From Polytrichum commune (lineage: Eukaryota; Streptophyta; Polytrichopsida; Polytrichales; Polytrichaceae), in contig OX485808.1 in NCBI GenBank assembly GCA_950295325.1, positions 36,791,180 through 36,855,179 of the forward strand: 64,000 nucleotides of DNA, given 5' to 3'. This document shows, in pieces, positions 33,656 through 45,027 of the stretch. Within the stretch, counting starts at the first letter, position 1. Every line of letters begins with the position of its first letter. Position numbers and translations under genes: made by a program. The notes beneath the pieces are model-generated. The model did not search any database and was not told the origin of the DNA. It saw only the letters and a list, made by a program, of their open reading frames with translations.

Positions 33656-33676
33656 CAGTTGGTGTAAAGTTTGTCA

Positions 33677-34640
33677 CTATCTCCATCCAGGTATTGTCTC
33701 CCCTGTATCAACAGTTTGTAACGTTGTTGGAATATATTCAAGGTCTATGACCTTGTCCTGAAACTCATCTCGTATAAAGTGATATTGGATGTCCACGTGC
33801 TTAGTACGCTTGTAAAATTTAGGATCCTTCACAAGACGTGTAGCAGATGGATTATCACTACAAATCAATGTTGGTTTGGTGAGGTTGATACCGAAAGTCC
33901 CCAGCAATCGCTTGAGCCAGACAACTTCTTCCGTGGCTGCAGAAGCTGCAATGTATTTTGCTTCCGTAGTACTTACAGTTGTGCACTTCTGCTAGTGTGA
34001 GTGCATAGCAATTAAGTTGTCGTCGAGTTTGAACAAATATCATGTACGTGCTTTGTCGGTATTGATGTCAGCTCCATAGTCCCAGTCGCAACAACGTGCA
34101 AGTACAAGTGCACAAGCACATTGTTTATATAGCAAACCGTAATCAGTTGTCCCTTTGAGATAATGAAAAGTTCGTTTGATAGTTGTCCAATGCATCTGTC
34201 AAGGACATTCGGCATATAAAGCCGCAGTGTCTAGAGTATCTGGGAGAGTGAACAGGGATGCAAACTTAAGGCAGTCAACGGCTTCCTTATAGGGATGCTT
34301 GAAATTGGTGCATTGCATTGAGAGTCATCTGACTACACTGCATGGACGAATGAACGTGAGGGCCAGCAAGTGTTGAAACAGGGTTGCAATCTATCACATG
34401 AAACCGTTTGAGCACTTCATTGATATATCATGTTTGGTGATGAAAAATGATCTCTGCTTCTTTGTGATGCATAACTTCGAAACCAACATGATAGTCACCA
34501 TTTCCTGTTGTGGCGAACATTGTCCTTATGGAATTTGATTTAAATATTGGAGAGCACGTGTCACGTGTTGCAGATTTATACTTATCAATCTGTTTTGAAG
34601 GCTTATATTTCACCTTAAAACCCGATTTTTTTTTCAGAGC
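33677..34640 (-). pseudogene. Ty1/copia reverse transcriptase-RNase H remnant, copy 1
   Basis: On the minus strand VKYKPSKQIDKYKSA (RT start), then MHHKEAEIIFHHQ, then LKRFHVIDCNPVST (RT end), are followed by RNase H sequence with ATEEVVWLKRLLG-like and CSDNPSATRLVKDPKFYKR segments and HVDIQYHFIRDE. Several stops and frame changes separate these parts. No gag, protease, integrase or LTR is visible. The matching remnant at 60003-60955 is a duplicate rather than an independent insertion, since its flanks match too. Confidence 0.85.
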
Positions 34641-36170
34641 GAAGGAAAACATGGGAAAACTCATAGGGTGCCCTCTTTTGTGAATCGAACATGCCGTTCC
34701 AAAAAGGGTGAACTTGGTGAGTTGGTAGCTGATGCACAAATATGGTGGCGTCATATCATCGTTCATCTACATCAAACATCTATATTTACGTTGTACATAA
34801 CAAGGCTAAAGTTTTGAAACAATAACTAAAAGGACATGAGTTATGCTGAGATTTGGACTATGTGCTCAAAATACAGACACCATTTTAGGTTCAATTGTTA
34901 ATGGAATTTGGGAAGGCCACTCTAATCAGTTATAGAGGATAGGAAACTTGACTTAAGACTTCCTATTACTCTTTGCATCTCAACTCCGATCCTGAAACTC
35001 GAAATAACAATCTTCACGATTGGCAAGTGGTAATTGTTCAATTGACAATCTTCAACATTGGCAAGATGAGACAATCCCCGATGTAATCCACTGACATTCA
35101 AAATGGTATGTGGAGTGAAAAGTGCCTGCAGTAGGCCGCATACCTTATGCAGAGAAGCGATTCGGAGAACGGGTTAATATCGTACTTCTGTAATTTTTTT
35201 GACATGATTGAAGCAGACATCTCTACTTAGTCCCTAGTTTTCACATAGCGATCTTTGATTGAAGATGCTTAAAATTTTATGGATGAACTCACATGTGTGG
35301 AAATGTAGGATCTCTCTGATCACTTTATCTTACATAGAAGTGGTCGTTTGTTAAATTGCATAGATGTTGGTCATGAAGTGGGTTGGCTAAGTTTTTGTTG
35401 AATTTGATTGCCATCCATGGTGTTCCATTCTAATGTCTTCTTTTCTGCAACATCTTTTAGGTGGACAAGTTTCAAATAGACAAGGTGGTTGGGAAGGATA
35501 TTCAAACAATGTGCCATTAAATACATCGAGGGTTACTCTTTTTTCTTGTAAGGTATTGCATGTTGGGGTAGATCATTTACATGAAATCGTGGCCTTTGGT
35601 TGATGTAAGGTTTGGGATAATATTTGTAATCCAATGTTAGACTCATTTGTGTGTTGGGCTGAAGGAGTATTGATGAAAGAGAATGTGACCTCAACAATAA
35701 AAGTAGTTGTAAGAGTATTCCATCTTGGACTTGGACATTAAGGATGATTGACCATGTTGTTGATGCTTTGCATGGGGAAGCTAAAAATTCACTGCAATAG
35801 TTTGGTTATTCAAAAATGATATATCTTGATTGTCGTTCCTAGTAACAAATGTTTAACACAAATTGGTGAGGTGAGTCAAAGTTTATGTGGAGATATTTGT
35901 TTATTCATTTCATCTTTTTGGCTTTGGAGAGTTGATGCCATCATTTTGAGTGGAACCCATGAACTTGTTTCTAACCATGTCCAAGATTGGTCTTGTTATA
36001 AATAGGGATTGTAATGGCATTTTGGTTCATTGTGGATGAAAATTGAAAAACGTTGGTTTGTTAAAATCAAGTTTTACTTTTCCATTGAGTTGAGAACAAA
36101 AGGTTGCTATGCCAAAGTATGGTAGAGTGCATGTGACAACATCAAAGTATGCTAGAAAGCGAGCTGTGGT
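34640..36170. repeat. 1.5-kb dispersed repeat B, copy 2
   Basis: Same block order as 31735-33192, including GAATCGAACATGCCGTTCC, TATTGCATGTTGGGG and GGTAGAGTGCATGTGACAA. No conserved open frame spans the copies, so this is likely non-coding repeat. Confidence 0.75.
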
Positions 36171-37620
36171 TAGTGAAGATCGTTAAAATGACAAAATGAA
36201 AGTTGGACTAAAAATAAATTTGAAAGGATAAATTGTTTGTATTGCAGTTTGAGGTGGATGAGATGATATGAAGGATTAGTTCACCACTTTGTAAATTTTC
36301 ATCTTTCAAGTTGTAGAACTTTGAAGCTCCATTCAATTATAAAACGAAGAGCACACATAGGTGTCTGAAAGAGGCCACCATGCAAGAAGAAACTAAAGGT
36401 TCATCCCCCTTGACTTAGGTATTTACTTCCCCACAACATGTCTCACGTGCTCAAAGAACTTGTAAAAGTTGCTTTAGTGTTTTACAATTGCACTTTTTGA
36501 AACTTTCCAGTGTGTTGTTGATGACCTCCAATGTTTCGTTAAACACCCACAATATTAAAAGTCCGATTGTTGATTCTTCCATAGTTGTTTTGAATGGTTA
36601 AATAAAGGAATTTGATTTATTTGCTCTTTTTAGTTGTCAGTCACATTGTTGATAACAAGGGTTATGCTCAAATTTTCTTCTTGGGTATGATTCTCAACGC
36701 GTTAGGGATAAGAGTGGGTTTGTGATTGTGATGAACACTGAATTCTTGTTGAAATTCCACTTCGCCACTGGATGTCTTATATTGTTCTTTCCTTTTGTCC
36801 TTCCAAACTTGTCATTGACAACACTTTGAGTAGTAAGAAGTATATTGAGGTCATAGTAATTTGATGTGGATATTAAGTTTTTTTGAAATTATTCACATAG
36901 AAGGAGCAAATCATTAGACTTTATAAATTTGAACTTGGAATTTTTATCTCTTATAATTGCGGTGAACAAAGCAATACATCAATTTATGTGTCGCACGTAA
37001 CTTTATGTGGTTTCTTATATGTTTTAGGTCTACAAGACATAGAAAGTAGACTTGAACAATTCTCTACAAAATTTGGATGGGTGAGGAAGATAATATCGTA
37101 TCCACTTAGGAAGAGCTTATTTGCACCTCATGGTTCTCCAACCGTATTGGGTGTGCACAATAAGTTGGTATTAGTCTCATGTTGGAAGTCATATGAAGCC
37201 TATAATAATTAAGTGATAAACTTGCAAGGGATTAAGCATGTTATTCATTTTGGACTCATTTTTATGTTGTAGACATCAAAGTGTGATAGTGCAATGTTAT
37301 GTATTATATATTGGGAACCCAAATTGTCAATAAATGCCATGTGATGAATCATAATGAAATTCAAGGTTAACATTTTAGTTCAATGTTCACTATCATGTTA
37401 TGGGTTAATTTAAGATATTGATATGCTAGGTGTGTTCCAAAAAAAGTATTGTTTGAAAACAACACAACAATGACACCAAATGGGCATCAAACATTAATAA
37501 AGTCTAGCAATATGTATACAAATTATGCCAAATGCTATTGTCTTTTCCTTTGTGTGATGTGGCATTGAATTTGTGGATGCAACGTGACTTTCTCTTACCC
37601 TTTTTTTGTTTTATATGCAG
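36171..37620 (+). other. 5' flank of the kinase-NLR gene
   Basis: Shared with 62270-63756 at high similarity. It contains the candidate exon at 37028-37212 and ends in a strong polypyrimidine tract with ATGCAG at 37620, so at least one further upstream exon or a 5'-leader intron is likely. Confidence 0.5.
37028..37212 (+). CDS. Candidate conserved exon upstream of the kinase-NLR
   Basis: After a TATATGTTTTAG acceptor the frame reads GLQDIESRLEQFSTKFGW, then RKSLFAPHGSPTVLGVHNK and LVSCWKSYEA before a stop at 37210. The second copy (about 63148-63345) keeps the same words with a few residue changes, but its Trp after KFG is a TAG stop. I do not recognise the domain. It could be the last exon of a preceding gene or an internal exon of this one; it may also be coincidental conservation due to recent duplication. 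Confidence 0.35.
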
Positions 37621-37908
37621 GATATGATGGCTAATCAATCCAATATCTTGGGGCTTTGTATATTCAACACTGACTACATACAACAAATTGTGCATGAGGG
37701 GGGTGCCAAGTTTGCATTGAATCAATGCCAATGCACATGTCTTGCACAAACGCTCAAAAAATTCACAAGAACCATAGAAATTATTTTCTCCCGTACAAAT
37801 GAGTTTCTTAACAATTGTGACTTGCTCTTGAAGGAGTTGTTTCTAGTTATTGAAAGGGCCAAGTTGTTGGCACAAGAGTGTTATGGTGAGAAATGATGGC
37901 ATGTAGCA

Positions 37909-39291
37909 TTGCTCCAAATCCACAATGAAGAGGCGTTCCAAGACTTGTTCATGGATCTCAAATCTTGTCATGATGATATTTATCGACATTTAAAAGGCCA
38001 ATGTGTTGGACAGTTGGACCAAGTTCAAGATGATGTGAGTTTTTCACTGAGCACCATGATTGAATTAGGAGTTGAAGATCATCGCGTATTGGTGACGCGA
38101 TTACAAACAACTGTAGAATCCACGCATTCATCCTCTAAGAACAAGGTCGCTAGTGAAGAGTCAACGATTGCGGCATACTTGTTGAAAAGATATGACAATC
38201 AAGGAAACTATGTGAATGGTGGACAACAGGTGGAGGTTGATGCACGATTGGGTTGGCAAGGCTCAAGCCGACTAGGAGAAGGTGCGTATGGCAACGTAGA
38301 GAAAACAACTTGGTTTGGTTTGCCGTGTACAAAGAAGGTTCAAGTTTTGGGTGATATGGAAAATGGGGACAAAAACTTCAAGAAAGAGGTAGGCATACTT
38401 GCAAGGGCCAATCATCCAAATGTCGTGAAATTCATATGTTGTGGCCGGAAACCAGAGAAACACAAATGTTTCATTGCTATGGAGCTTCTAGACACAAGCT
38501 TGGAGGCATTGATGGAGGAGGTATCAAATGGCGGAACAAAAACACCCTTCCCAATTCAAGTAGCTATGGACATCATCTTACAAATTGCGAAGGGCATGAG
38601 TTATCTACATGGGAAGAAAATTGCACATTGGGATTTAAAACCTGCCAATGTATTGGTGCATAAAATCATGGTGGACAAATTGCACAAGGACAACTATGTG
38701 AATGTGAAGTTGGCCGACTTTGGGCTTTCAAAAACGGATGCGCATAGCAACATTTCTGAGAAATTAAGCCAAGGTATTGGGACGAGGTTGTATAAAGCAC
38801 CTGAGCTATTCCACTACACCAACCAAAAGACAAAGAACACAATGTTTTTGGAAGTGGAAAAAGTGAATGCACATGAAGCCGATGTATACAGTTTTGGTGT
38901 GATGTGTGCAACTATACTCTCAGGAAACCCACCATTTGAAGGCAATGGTCATGATCTTTCTACAAGGCTAAGGTCAGGTGAGAGGCCATGGGTGCCTGAT
39001 GATTGTCCCAAAGCTTTGGTCCCCTTGATGAACGAATGTTGGTTATTAAACCGAACAAAGAGACCCAAGTTCAAGGAGATTTGCATAACAGTAAAAGAAT
39101 TGAGAAGTTCTATTTCACGGGGAAATGTTGCACTTAGAAATCAAGAGGTGGAAAATGAGACAACCTTGTTTCAAAGGATTTCAAATTTGCCTCACGACGT
39201 CATGTATTTGTGCAAACACTTTTGGAGGACACCAAATTTGGAGGGGAGAGAAGCCCATGAGGCCCAACATACAAGCCAAATTCATACCAAG
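37909..39291 (+). pseudogene. Kinase portion of the NLR (after the in-frame TGA)
   Basis: Counting from 37909: a helical lead (1-110), Gly-rich loop RLGEGAYGNV (121-130), lysine strand CTKKV (140-144), KNFKKEVGILARANHPNVV with the C-helix Glu, hinge region MELLDTSLEA, catalytic loop HWDLKPANVLV (240-250), ADFGLSK (269-275), YKAPEL (295-300), DVYSFGV (325-331) and RPKFKEIC (385-392). The HRD arginine is Trp (TGG at 38629-38631), one C-to-T change from CGG. Lys, Asp, Asn and DFG remain, so activity is possible but the RD pocket is lost. The exon ends AAG|GTATAA at 39291. The frame is the same as the N-terminal segment before TGA 37894. Confidence 0.88.
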
Positions 39292-39560
39292 GTATAAATT
39301 CTAACAATTTATTCAATTGTTTAGAAATTAGTTCACATCAACTTTCAAATGGGCTAACAAATATAATCAATGTATCTTGTTGTATCCCGTATAAGATCCA
39401 AACACAAATTTGAAATCTTAATAAAAGTAGTGTATTCTTTTAAATGAGATAATCAAGGTACTTTGATAGCATTCATAGAAATCATATTCTTTTGGATTTA
39501 TTGTGACTTACGTGTCAAAGTAATATCTAATATCAAATATTGTATGTATGAGGTTTTCAG

Positions 39561-40659
39561 CTTTTTGCACCATTGTCATGGGCAAACCGAATACTTCCAT
39601 CACAAGTGCGGTCCACACATTCATTACCGTCACTCCCGGTTCACTTTGTCAATATTGATAAGAAAATCTCAAACGTGTTATTTCTACTAGAATCCAATCA
39701 AATTCTAGGCATCGTCGGGATGGGTGGAAGTGGAAAGACCACTTTGACAAAGGCCATTCTTCATCGTGTGCATGAAGGCTTTGAAGCAACAAGCTTTGTG
39801 GCAAATATGAGAGACTCTAAAAACATCTTGGATATACAAAGACAATTGTTGGAGGATCTCAAGTACAAGAGGAACATAAACACCACAGAAGAGGGGTTCA
39901 AGTACTTACAAGAGATGTTTGAAAGGAAAAAAGTCTTTGTTGCCTCTCAAGAACAACTCCATGGGCTAGTTTCATCTAAGTGGAAGTTTGCTAACGGTAG
40001 CAAGATCATTGCCACAAGCCGAAATTGGCAAGACTTAAAAACACTTTGTAGTTCACACAATGGAAAGATGGACATGGAGTTATTGGACGAAGATCAAGCA
40101 AAGAAGCTATTCTACAAGCATGCATTCTTATACGAACGACCTCAAGGGCCGCAATTTAAAACAGGTGCCAACAAAGTCATCAAAGCATGTGGTGGTCTAC
40201 CTTTGAGCTTGGAAGTATTGGGAGGTTATTTGTGTGGAGTTCAAAGGCTTAGGGTATGGCAACAAGCATTGCGAAGATTACAGAGGGGACAATGCCTTGG
40301 TGGTAGTTGGGACAACGAAAGGATATGGAGAACGTTGAGGATAAGCTACGATAATTTGGATGAAGAAGAGGAAAACATGTTTTTGGACATTGCTTGTTTG
40401 TTTTTGTCGGGATGTTCTCAAGCAAGGGATGGAAGAAGAGAAGGCGTTAAAAATATGGGATTGTGATGATAGTAACGCACATTCTGCACTTTTGAATCTC
40501 ATGGACCGAAGTCTTGTGCGAATGGATTCGGATGGGATGTTAACAATGCATGATCATTTACGTGACATGGGACGTATGATAGCATGCAAAGAGCATATTG
40601 GAGGACAAAGAATTTGGAATTTGGATGAGTTTGAGCCCACCAAATCTAATGTGAGCATG
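39561..40659 (+). pseudogene. NB-ARC portion of the NLR
   Basis: It starts after TTTTCAG at 39560. Motifs in order: Walker A GMGGSGKTT (about 39719-39745), then at 39930-39960 KKVFVASQEQL where family members have a VLDD-type kinase-2 before SQEQL. Then GSKIIATSRN (RNBS-B), CGGLPLSLEVLGG (GLPL), MFLDIACLF (RNBS-D), a +1 shift at about 40400-40410, DVLKQGMEEEKALKIWDCD, LMDRSLVRM and MHDHLRDMGR (MHD). The protein would bind and switch on ADP/ATP; without kinase-2 aspartates hydrolysis should fail. The exon ends ATG|GTAAAT at 40659. Confidence 0.88.
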
Positions 40660-40875
40660 GTAAATGAATATATCCATCATCTTTGTCTAGTTTCATAATC
40701 ATAAATCGTCCAATTTTGATGAAATTGAGTTTGCACTTATAAGATTCTTTGTAGAAATAATATAAGGAAGTAAATGTTTATGTTTGAAGGTTTTTTAGTC
40801 AATTCATAGAATATGAAAAAATCCACACACTTAATGGATTGCCATAAACAATGATTTATGGCATGGTTGATGCAG

Positions 40876-42442
40876 ATGATGCAAAACGTGGAAGGTCTTC
40901 ATGTGGCTGGATTTCATTGTAATTATGATATGATAACAAGTTTGAATATGGCAAACATAAGGCTCTTGGATATCAAGGATTGTAAGAATTTGGATTATTT
41001 TTGCAAAACAATGAAGAATGCGAGTAAATTGAGGTGGATGCGGATAAGCATGAGGTTTAGCCGATATAGAGGAGAAAAAATCGAAGAGTTGCGACCATCA
41101 TTTTTCATTCTATTCAAACAATTGCGTGTGTTGGAGATGGAGAGGTTTGTGCATTTGCAACAATTTCCACTTGAAATTCAAACCCTTAAGATGTTACAAT
41201 ACCTTACCTTTATTCATTGTAACGCATTGGAATTCATACCAGAGACATTGGGCAATTTGACTTCATTGATGATATTGGACTTGCATGGTTGCTCGAGCTT
41301 GAAGGAAGTACCGGAGACATTGGGCAACTTGACTTCATTGGTGACATTGGACTTGGATGGTGCAAGAGCTTGAAGGAATTACCGGAGACATTGGGCAACT
41401 TGACTTCATTGGTGACATTGGACTTGCGTTATTGCTCGAGCCTGAAGGAATTACCGGAGACATTGGGCAACTTGATTTCATTGGTGACATTGGACTTGGC
41501 TCATTGCTTGAGTTTGAAGGAAGTACCGGAGACATTAGGCAACTTGACTTCATTGATGACATTGACATTGAAAGGTTGCTCAAGCTTGAAGGAATTACCA
41601 GAGACATTCGGCAACTTGACCTCATTGCTCACATTGGACTTGACTAGTTGCTTGATCTTGGAGGAATTACCAGAGACATGGACAACTTGACTTCATTGAT
41701 GACATTGAACTTGTATGGTTGCTCGAGCTTGAAGGAATTACCTGAGACATTGGGCAACTTGACTTCATTGGTTACATTGGACTTGGGATGGTGCAAGAGC
41801 TTGAAGGAAGTACTAGAGACATTGAGCAACTTGACTTCATTGGTGACATTGGACTTGCGTTATTGCTCGAGCTTGAAGGAATTACCGGAGACATTGGGCA
41901 ACTTGACTTCATTGGTTACATTGAACTTGGGATCGTGCGAGACCTTGAGGGAAGTACTTGAGACATTGGGCAACTTGACTTCATTGGTGACATTGAAATT
42001 GAGTGGTTGCTCAAGCTTGAAGGAAGTACCGCAGACATTGGGCAACTTGACTTCATTGGTGACATTGGACTTCTGTGGTTGCTCGAGCTTGAGGGAAGTA
42101 CCGGAGACATTGGGCAACTTGACTTCACTAGTGACATTGGACTTGGGTGGTTGCTCGAGCTTGAGGGAAGTACCCGAGACATTGGGCAACTTGACTTCAT
42201 TGGTGACATTGGACTTGGGTGGTTGCTCGAGCTTGAGGGAAGTACCTGAGACATTGGGCAACTTGACTTCATTGGTGACATTGGACTTGTATCGTTGCTT
42301 TAGCTTGAAGGAAGTACCTGAGAGAGTGGGCAAGTTGACTTCATTGGTGACATTGGACTTGAGTGATTGCTTGAGGTTGAAGGAAGTACCGGAAACCAGA
42401 GTTCGGGAAGTTTTTGAAGCCTTAGTGGCTAATTGCCGGTAG
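40876..42442 (+). pseudogene. LRR portion of the NLR, with two 1-base losses
   Basis: It opens MMQNVEGLHVAGFHC, runs through irregular LRRs and, from about 41225, 16 units of 24 residues (ETLGNLTSLVTLDL-x2-C-SLKE-L/V-P). The reading frame changes at about 41357, where TTGGATGG replaces the TTGGGATGG seen in the matching unit at 41776, and at about 41680, where ACATGGACAAC replaces ACATTGGGCAAC. It ends REVFEALVANCR stop at 42440. LRRs normally recognise ligands or hold the receptor off. There is no post-LRR domain. Confidence 0.88.
41225..42400 (+). repeat. 16 x 72-bp LRR-coding tandem array
   Basis: Units centre on ACATTGGGCAACTTGACTTC followed by ATTGGTGACATTGGACTTG. DNA identity between neighbours is very high. 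Units 2-3 (CKS, RYCSS) and 8-9 (WCKS, RYCSS) match as a pair about 432 bp apart, so a six-unit segment was duplicated. The repeat keeps antisense frames open, which are not genes. Confidence 0.92.
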
Positions 42443-44030
42443 TTGCTATGAAGTGTCGGATATTTTCCAATTTACATCGGCAAGAGTCGGTCTTTGGTAA
42501 AATCAATCGGCCAATTGCCTATATTTTTATATTTTCATTGGCCAATATCCGATTAAATGGAATTCATATGGGCACTAATTGGTGAAAAAATATATGAAAA
42601 GTTATTAGAAATCATTTCTTAGTACAGAATCTTAAATAACTGAAAAGAAAGGCATGTTCAAAACTTTCAATTTGAAGAGTTAATATCCTTGGCAAGAATT
42701 GAACCTAGCGATGCCTTCATTATGTTCCGCCAAATCATGTAAGCTTCAATAAGATATGTTAAGGGGGAAGAAAGAGTCAAAAAGAAACGGAAGGGCGAGA
42801 GGAGAGGTCAAGTCGTTTTTTTTATGGGCAATTCCAAGATGCCGAGTAGTGCAACAAAAAAAGTGGAGCTTGGAGGGATCTCAGGAGGTAGGAAAAACAC
42901 ATAGTCATTATGCAATGAGAGAGTAGAGACTCCGGTAGCACTCGGAAGCTCTACCGCGGCGTGGAATGCGTCGACGTGGTGCCGTTCTAGCGAGGCCTCA
43001 GTGCAAGTTACCGAATGGTTTGGAGGGATTAGGTGATTAGGTGAGGGAAGCGCGAGAGAGAGCATGAAGGAGAGGAGTAAGCTCTACATTTGTTCGGAGT
43101 TTTGTTTTGGTGGTTGTCGCAACCCTTGCTAGCCCCTTTAACAATCTTGGTCATTTAGCAAGGGTTACGAGCGCTAACCCTTCGCATTCCGCCATGCTAA
43201 TGATTAGCTCCCCATACCGCGGACCTTATAGTTCATAGGTTGGGAACCAACCCTCCTGCTTTGCTTTCGGGACTCACCCCTTAATCGGTACAATTCTTAG
43301 ATGTGGACTTTCATTCATGAAAATCCAATCTTATGGTGATCATCGTATTGCCGGAGCAACACTATAACAACCCGAACCATACTAGATGGGCAACACATTG
43401 GGCCAAAGCCCATGATAAGCATGCAAAGGTCTATGAACAATATTCAATATGTGAGCTTCTGAATTTTGCGTTTGGCAACTTACATTGTGAATTAACTAAT
43501 CCTTCATGTATTAATGTGCATCTGACAGTTTTGTGATGCACTTGTGATTAATTCAAAAGGAATTAAACTTGGGGTGGTTTGCCGGTTTGATGTTGTATTG
43601 GACCATGCTACAACAATTATTTGAATGCAAGCTGACTTCAATTTGGGTTCTCTTTTTGAAGCCGTTCAGTGGATGAAGCCAAAAGCAAGCAATGAGTTTG
43701 AAAGCCCAATCTCAACAAGTCCCATTCACACACCAATTGCAGAGAACGGTTATATCAACAGGTCTTTTCTTTTCTTTTCTTTTCGAAATTCAATCTGATG
43801 ATGGAAAAGAAGAGACTCAGCTATCTTCCTCAATGTATCTTAAGAAAGAAAGAGATAATTCACTTTGCATACATAATTGCAAGATTCCACAAAGAAATGA
43901 TGATGAGGATGAGAAGAGGTGAACTTGGTGAAAGAAACCATATTTTCATGTGTCATCAAATACTGCGACAATGTATTGTGTGTACTGTGTCTTGAGTGCG
44001 AAAACTTCCCCACTACCGAGTAATTCACAT
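42443..44030. other. Intergenic DNA, no gene recognised
   Basis: CGGCCAATTGCC / TCATTGGCCAATATCCG words (42440-42560) suggest small palindromic repeats just after the NLR stop. A minus-strand frame at 42808-43065 is unrecognised and probably chance. Confidence 0.45.
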
Positions 44031-44034
44031 TCAT

Positions 44035-45027
44035 CAAAGACCCAGACTCCGCTATAACAAGACTCGCAGATATTTCATGCAGATAACTCCTTTGATTGAC
44101 TGCACATGCTTGTGATAATGTATAATATGCTAAAAAAGCTACACAGTTTGTGGTATTTAGTGTCACGTACACTATTTGCGAAGGGCCTAAACTAGATGCC
44201 TAGAGGTCTCAAAATATCACACCCACCAATTGTCAATATGCTTTCCATTTCTCAACATAAGTAAAATTGTTAAGTGAAAAATTATGTACATTTGACATTA
44301 AGAGTAGCACAATGGGATACGTTAGATGATAATCTTGCAAATTTAGTATGCAAGAGGAAGAATTTTTTTGATCGTGTTAATGGCAAGTGTCATGTGTTTA
44401 CATTTTAGTATGCAAGATGAAGATAATCTTAAGCATACTAATGGCAAGTTACACTTGTGTACACTTTAGTCAACTTGTACCCCATTGTGTAACATATGCA
44501 TGCACATCATAACACTATTGAACATGCTCATGTAGTAAGCGCACTTGAATGCCAAGTGTTATGAGTTGACACTTATGGTGAGAGTGTTAATCATCAACAT
44601 AACCTAGGATATGCCTCAAAATACAACAAATGACACTAAATACCATAAATAGTGTAGTACACTGATACATGCAATACAATTGCCTTTGCGAATAGGTTGC
44701 CTCTTTACACATGCCAATTACCTTGGGCGAAAACCACTTTAAAAAAACCTTTTAACTTTGTTTAATCACCTATATGGCGCCCACATTAGGAATAAGTACT
44801 ATTGTATTAGTTTACTGTGGTAGAAAATACTGAAAATAGTGTAGAATGTCGATACATTAGTGTGGGCCAACGTAATTGCAGATATCAATGCACTTAACCA
44901 CTTTGGTGGCATTTATCTGTTGTCTTCCATGCACAACATTTGCATGTTTGGTCGCATTTGACGAGGGTTTTAGAACTTTGGTTGTGGAGATCTTGTCCTT
45001 GTGAACCATAGCTATAAAAAGGGCACT
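44035..45027 (+). repeat. ~1-kb dispersed repeat C, copy 1
   Basis: Runs from CAAAGACCCAGACTCCGCTA to GAACCATAGCTATAAAAAG and matches 52085-53090 block by block, including CTATTTGCGAAGGGCCTAAA and GCCAATTACCTTGGG. A rearranged inverted copy lies at 57120-58135. No coding frame is shared by the copies. Confidence 0.85.

Larger units (their letters stand above)
37621..42442 (+). pseudogene. Kinase-NB-ARC-LRR immune receptor-like gene, multiply broken
   Basis: Three visible exons with phase-0 introns: 37621-39291, 39561-40659 and 40876-42442. Order of parts: helical N-terminus (about 200 residues), protein kinase, NB-ARC, LRR. Kinase-NLRs sense pathogens and trigger cell death; this architecture is established for mosses. 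The Met codons at 37624 and 37627 follow a splice acceptor, so the true start may lie upstream. Lesions: TGA at 37894-37896, +1 frameshift near 40405, 1-base losses near 41357 and 41680, no kinase-2 aspartates, and HWD for HRD. The N-terminal segment plus kinase resembles plant helical-bundle kinases of the MLKL-like kind, an inference from pattern only. Some lesions could be assembly errors, but together they argue for a pseudogene. Confidence 0.85.

Noticed and set aside
41860-42333. Antisense open frames of 120-160 codons in the LRR array
   Set aside because: The 72-bp period keeps antisense frames open; the products are complements of the LRR code and match no family.
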